Shown: piece by piece, positions 30,365-31,457 of the stretch
Position numbering within the stretch: the first letter of the stretch is position 1
How the letters are laid out: each line of letters opens with the position of its first letter
Assembly: GCA_900095095.1 (NCBI GenBank)
Contig: FMBT01000638.1
Span: 1-31,457 of the forward strand
From: Fragilariopsis cylindrus CCMP1102
Lineage: Eukaryota > Bacillariophyta > Bacillariophyceae > Bacillariales > Bacillariaceae
Direction: 5' to 3'
Length of the DNA stretch: 31,457 nucleotides
Notes under the pieces: generated by a model
Databases searched by the model: none
Told to the model about the DNA's origin: nothing
Seen by the model: the letters and a program-made list of their open reading frames with translations, nothing else
Position numbers and translations under genes: made by a program

Positions 30365-31457
30365 CGACAACGGCAACTCCACCGCCAACACATACCAAGG
30401 ATATCTATTTTGTCTCCGTTGCTTGTTGCGATTTTCGTCCAAGTTTCGCTTACTGCCTTGTAATCCCCCACATCACAGACTTCTCCAGAATAACGACAAT
30501 TCGGAACTGATTCGTTCAACTTTTTACAAGCAGCTTCAATTGATGTTATATCCAAGTCGACGATTGCAACCCTTTTGGCACCTTCCATGCCTAATCGTGC
30601 CGCGATTCCATACCCTATACCTCTTGCACCACCTGTGACAATACATGTTGTTACTTTTGTACTTAACCGACCTATCGCAAAGACTGGTTGTTGACACGAT
30701 AGAGCAATATTGTCGCAAGTATGTTCTAATCCCGACTTTGCTAGTGGACCAACTATTGGCGTAGTCAGAGTGCCGATACCATCAATTTCACACTCTACCA
30801 TATCACCGGGCATTAGCCATCGTGGCGGATTCCGAAAAACATCCTACTCCAGGTGGCGTTCCAGTGGCAATCACACACCAGGACGGAGGGTCATAAAGCG
30901 AGAAACAAAGGCAACAATTTCATCAACACCAAAAACTAACTGCTCTGTATTGGATTCTGTAAGGTTTCCCCATTCACGCGACATCGAATACCCGTCTTGT
31001 GTGCGTCTTCTATGCTAAAGTCATCTGTGGTAACAATGACAGGACCAATTGGTGCATAACCATCCATAGACTTGCCCAATAGCCACTGCCCGCCGTTCTT
31101 CTCTAGCTGCCAGTCTCTAAAAAAACAAAAGCAAAAAACAGTTTTACGAGTGAGGGAAAAACAATCAGAAGGAGCGAAACATGTAATTGGAATCAAAACA
31201 GTTAGATGTATGAATCAAGGAAGTCGCTATTCAATTCATAGTTGCAGTAACGAAATAACATCATCAGGAAAGATTTTTCTATCGAATATAGAGTAGAGTA
31301 GAGTAGAGTACATACCTGGCCGATACATCGTGTATAACAGTAAATCCACCAACGTACTTGTGGACGTCTTCTTTTGATGTATATCTAGGTACCGATGCTC
31401 CAATTACAACTCCTAATTCCACTTCATAGTCCAGCTTTCTGTATGCTCATCCTTAGC
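29626..31457 (-). CDS. FAH-family hydrolase fused to a short-chain dehydrogenase; 5' partial, FAH exon frameshifted
   Basis: Exons on the minus strand: about 31438-31316, 31116-30396, 30255-29854, 29714-29626; further 5' exons lie outside the window. The FAH half shows KLDYEVELGVVIG, GGFTVIHDVSARDWQ, GKSMDGYAPIGP, FVSRFMTLRPG, TGTPPGVG and MPGDMVECEIDGIGTL. After a short linker the SDR half starts with TCIVTGGARGIGYGIA (NADH/NADPH-binding TGxxxGxG), and shows AAGIVG, the catalytic Ser (ISSIAG) and YSASK (Tyr, Lys), ending TGFCFDATGGRSVY. Three single-base indels near 30955, 30875 and 30837 (missing, missing, extra) leave a net shift. As written, the FAH and SDR parts are therefore not in one frame. 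With rhmD as neighbour, the likely roles are hydrolysis of 2,4-diketo-3-deoxy-L-rhamnonate (FAH) and 4-oxidation of 2-keto-3-deoxy-L-rhamnonate (SDR). Both roles are inferences. Confidence 0.85.
29785..29818 (+). repeat. (CA)n-rich microsatellite in an FAH-SDR intron
   Basis: Imperfect CACACA runs within the intron 29853-29715 of the FAH-SDR gene. Confidence 0.85.
30326..30368 (+). repeat. (GATGAC)n hexanucleotide repeat in an FAH-SDR intron
   Basis: About six to seven GATGAC units inside the 140-bp intron 30395-30256. The repeat takes up almost a third of the intron and, read through on the plus strand, would spell poly-Asp. Confidence 0.9.
31290..31312 (+). repeat. (GAGTA)n tandem repeat beside a splice donor
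   Basis: Four GAGTA units (about 31291-31310) lie directly next to the minus-strand donor GTATGT at 31315, in the intron 31315-31117 of the FAH-SDR gene. Confidence 0.85.

Noticed and set aside
30328..30510. Plus-strand ORFs with Asp/Met-Thr repeats
   Set aside because: They come from the GATGAC repeat in an intron of the opposite-strand gene.
31435..31457. Stops just upstream of KLDYEVEL read as a fourth frameshift in the FAH half
   Set aside because: A normal splice acceptor (GCATACAG) fits at 31439, so an intron explains the stops without an indel.

Overview
The window looks like nuclear DNA of a diatom, probably a raphid pennate. The genes are eukaryotic, with short GT-AG introns (about 70-290 bp). 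The proteins are rich in poly-Q, poly-S, poly-N and poly-P tracts. Two members of a RING-like/SANT-like/GAF-like nuclear protein family of stramenopile character are present, and the one transposon relic matches diatom-type Ty1/copia elements. The organism call is an inference from sequence style, not from a database match.

Layout, left to right: (1) 1-1143 (+), a METTL16-like RNA m6A methyltransferase, 5' truncated by the window and interrupted by six single-base indels; (2) 1422-2783 (-), a secreted START-like protein; (3) 3280-6390 (+), a large secretory coiled-coil protein; (4) 6824-8108 (-), a membrane-anchored METTL24-like methyltransferase, flanked by two copies of a short dispersed repeat; (5) 9176-12116 (+) and 13225-15821 (-), tail-to-tail paralogs of a RING-like/SANT-like/GAF-like/Q-rich nuclear protein; (6) 17.44-19.04 kb, a strikingly CpG-poor block with a decayed copia RNase H; (7) 19108-21507 (-), mitochondrial propionyl-CoA carboxylase beta subunit with a 6-nt microexon; (8) 22052-25165 (+), a single-exon fusion of a GNAT acetyltransferase and a flavin amine oxidase; (9) 25247-27065 (-), tRNA-dihydrouridine synthase 1 with a C-terminal CCCH finger; (10) 27466-29462 (+), L-rhamnonate dehydratase; (11) 29626-31457 (-), a fusion of a fumarylacetoacetate-hydrolase-family domain and a short-chain dehydrogenase, 5' truncated.

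The most interesting functional unit is the right end. An RhmD-type dehydratase lies tail-to-tail with an FAH-SDR fusion. These are the three enzyme classes (LRA3, LRA6, LRA5) of the bacterial non-phosphorylative diketo-hydrolase route of L-rhamnose (or, in related versions, L-fucose) breakdown to pyruvate and lactate. The GNAT-amine oxidase fusion also joins two enzyme classes that act in succession in acetyl-polyamine catabolism.

The genes alternate strand almost perfectly, so nearly every pair is convergent or divergent, with as little as about 80 bp between facing stop codons. Three short islands (about 255-545, 9660-9720 and 30835-30955) carry clusters of single-base indels that break otherwise well-conserved reading frames. 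The rest of the window shows none that I could detect. These islands are either local consensus errors or recent gene decay.
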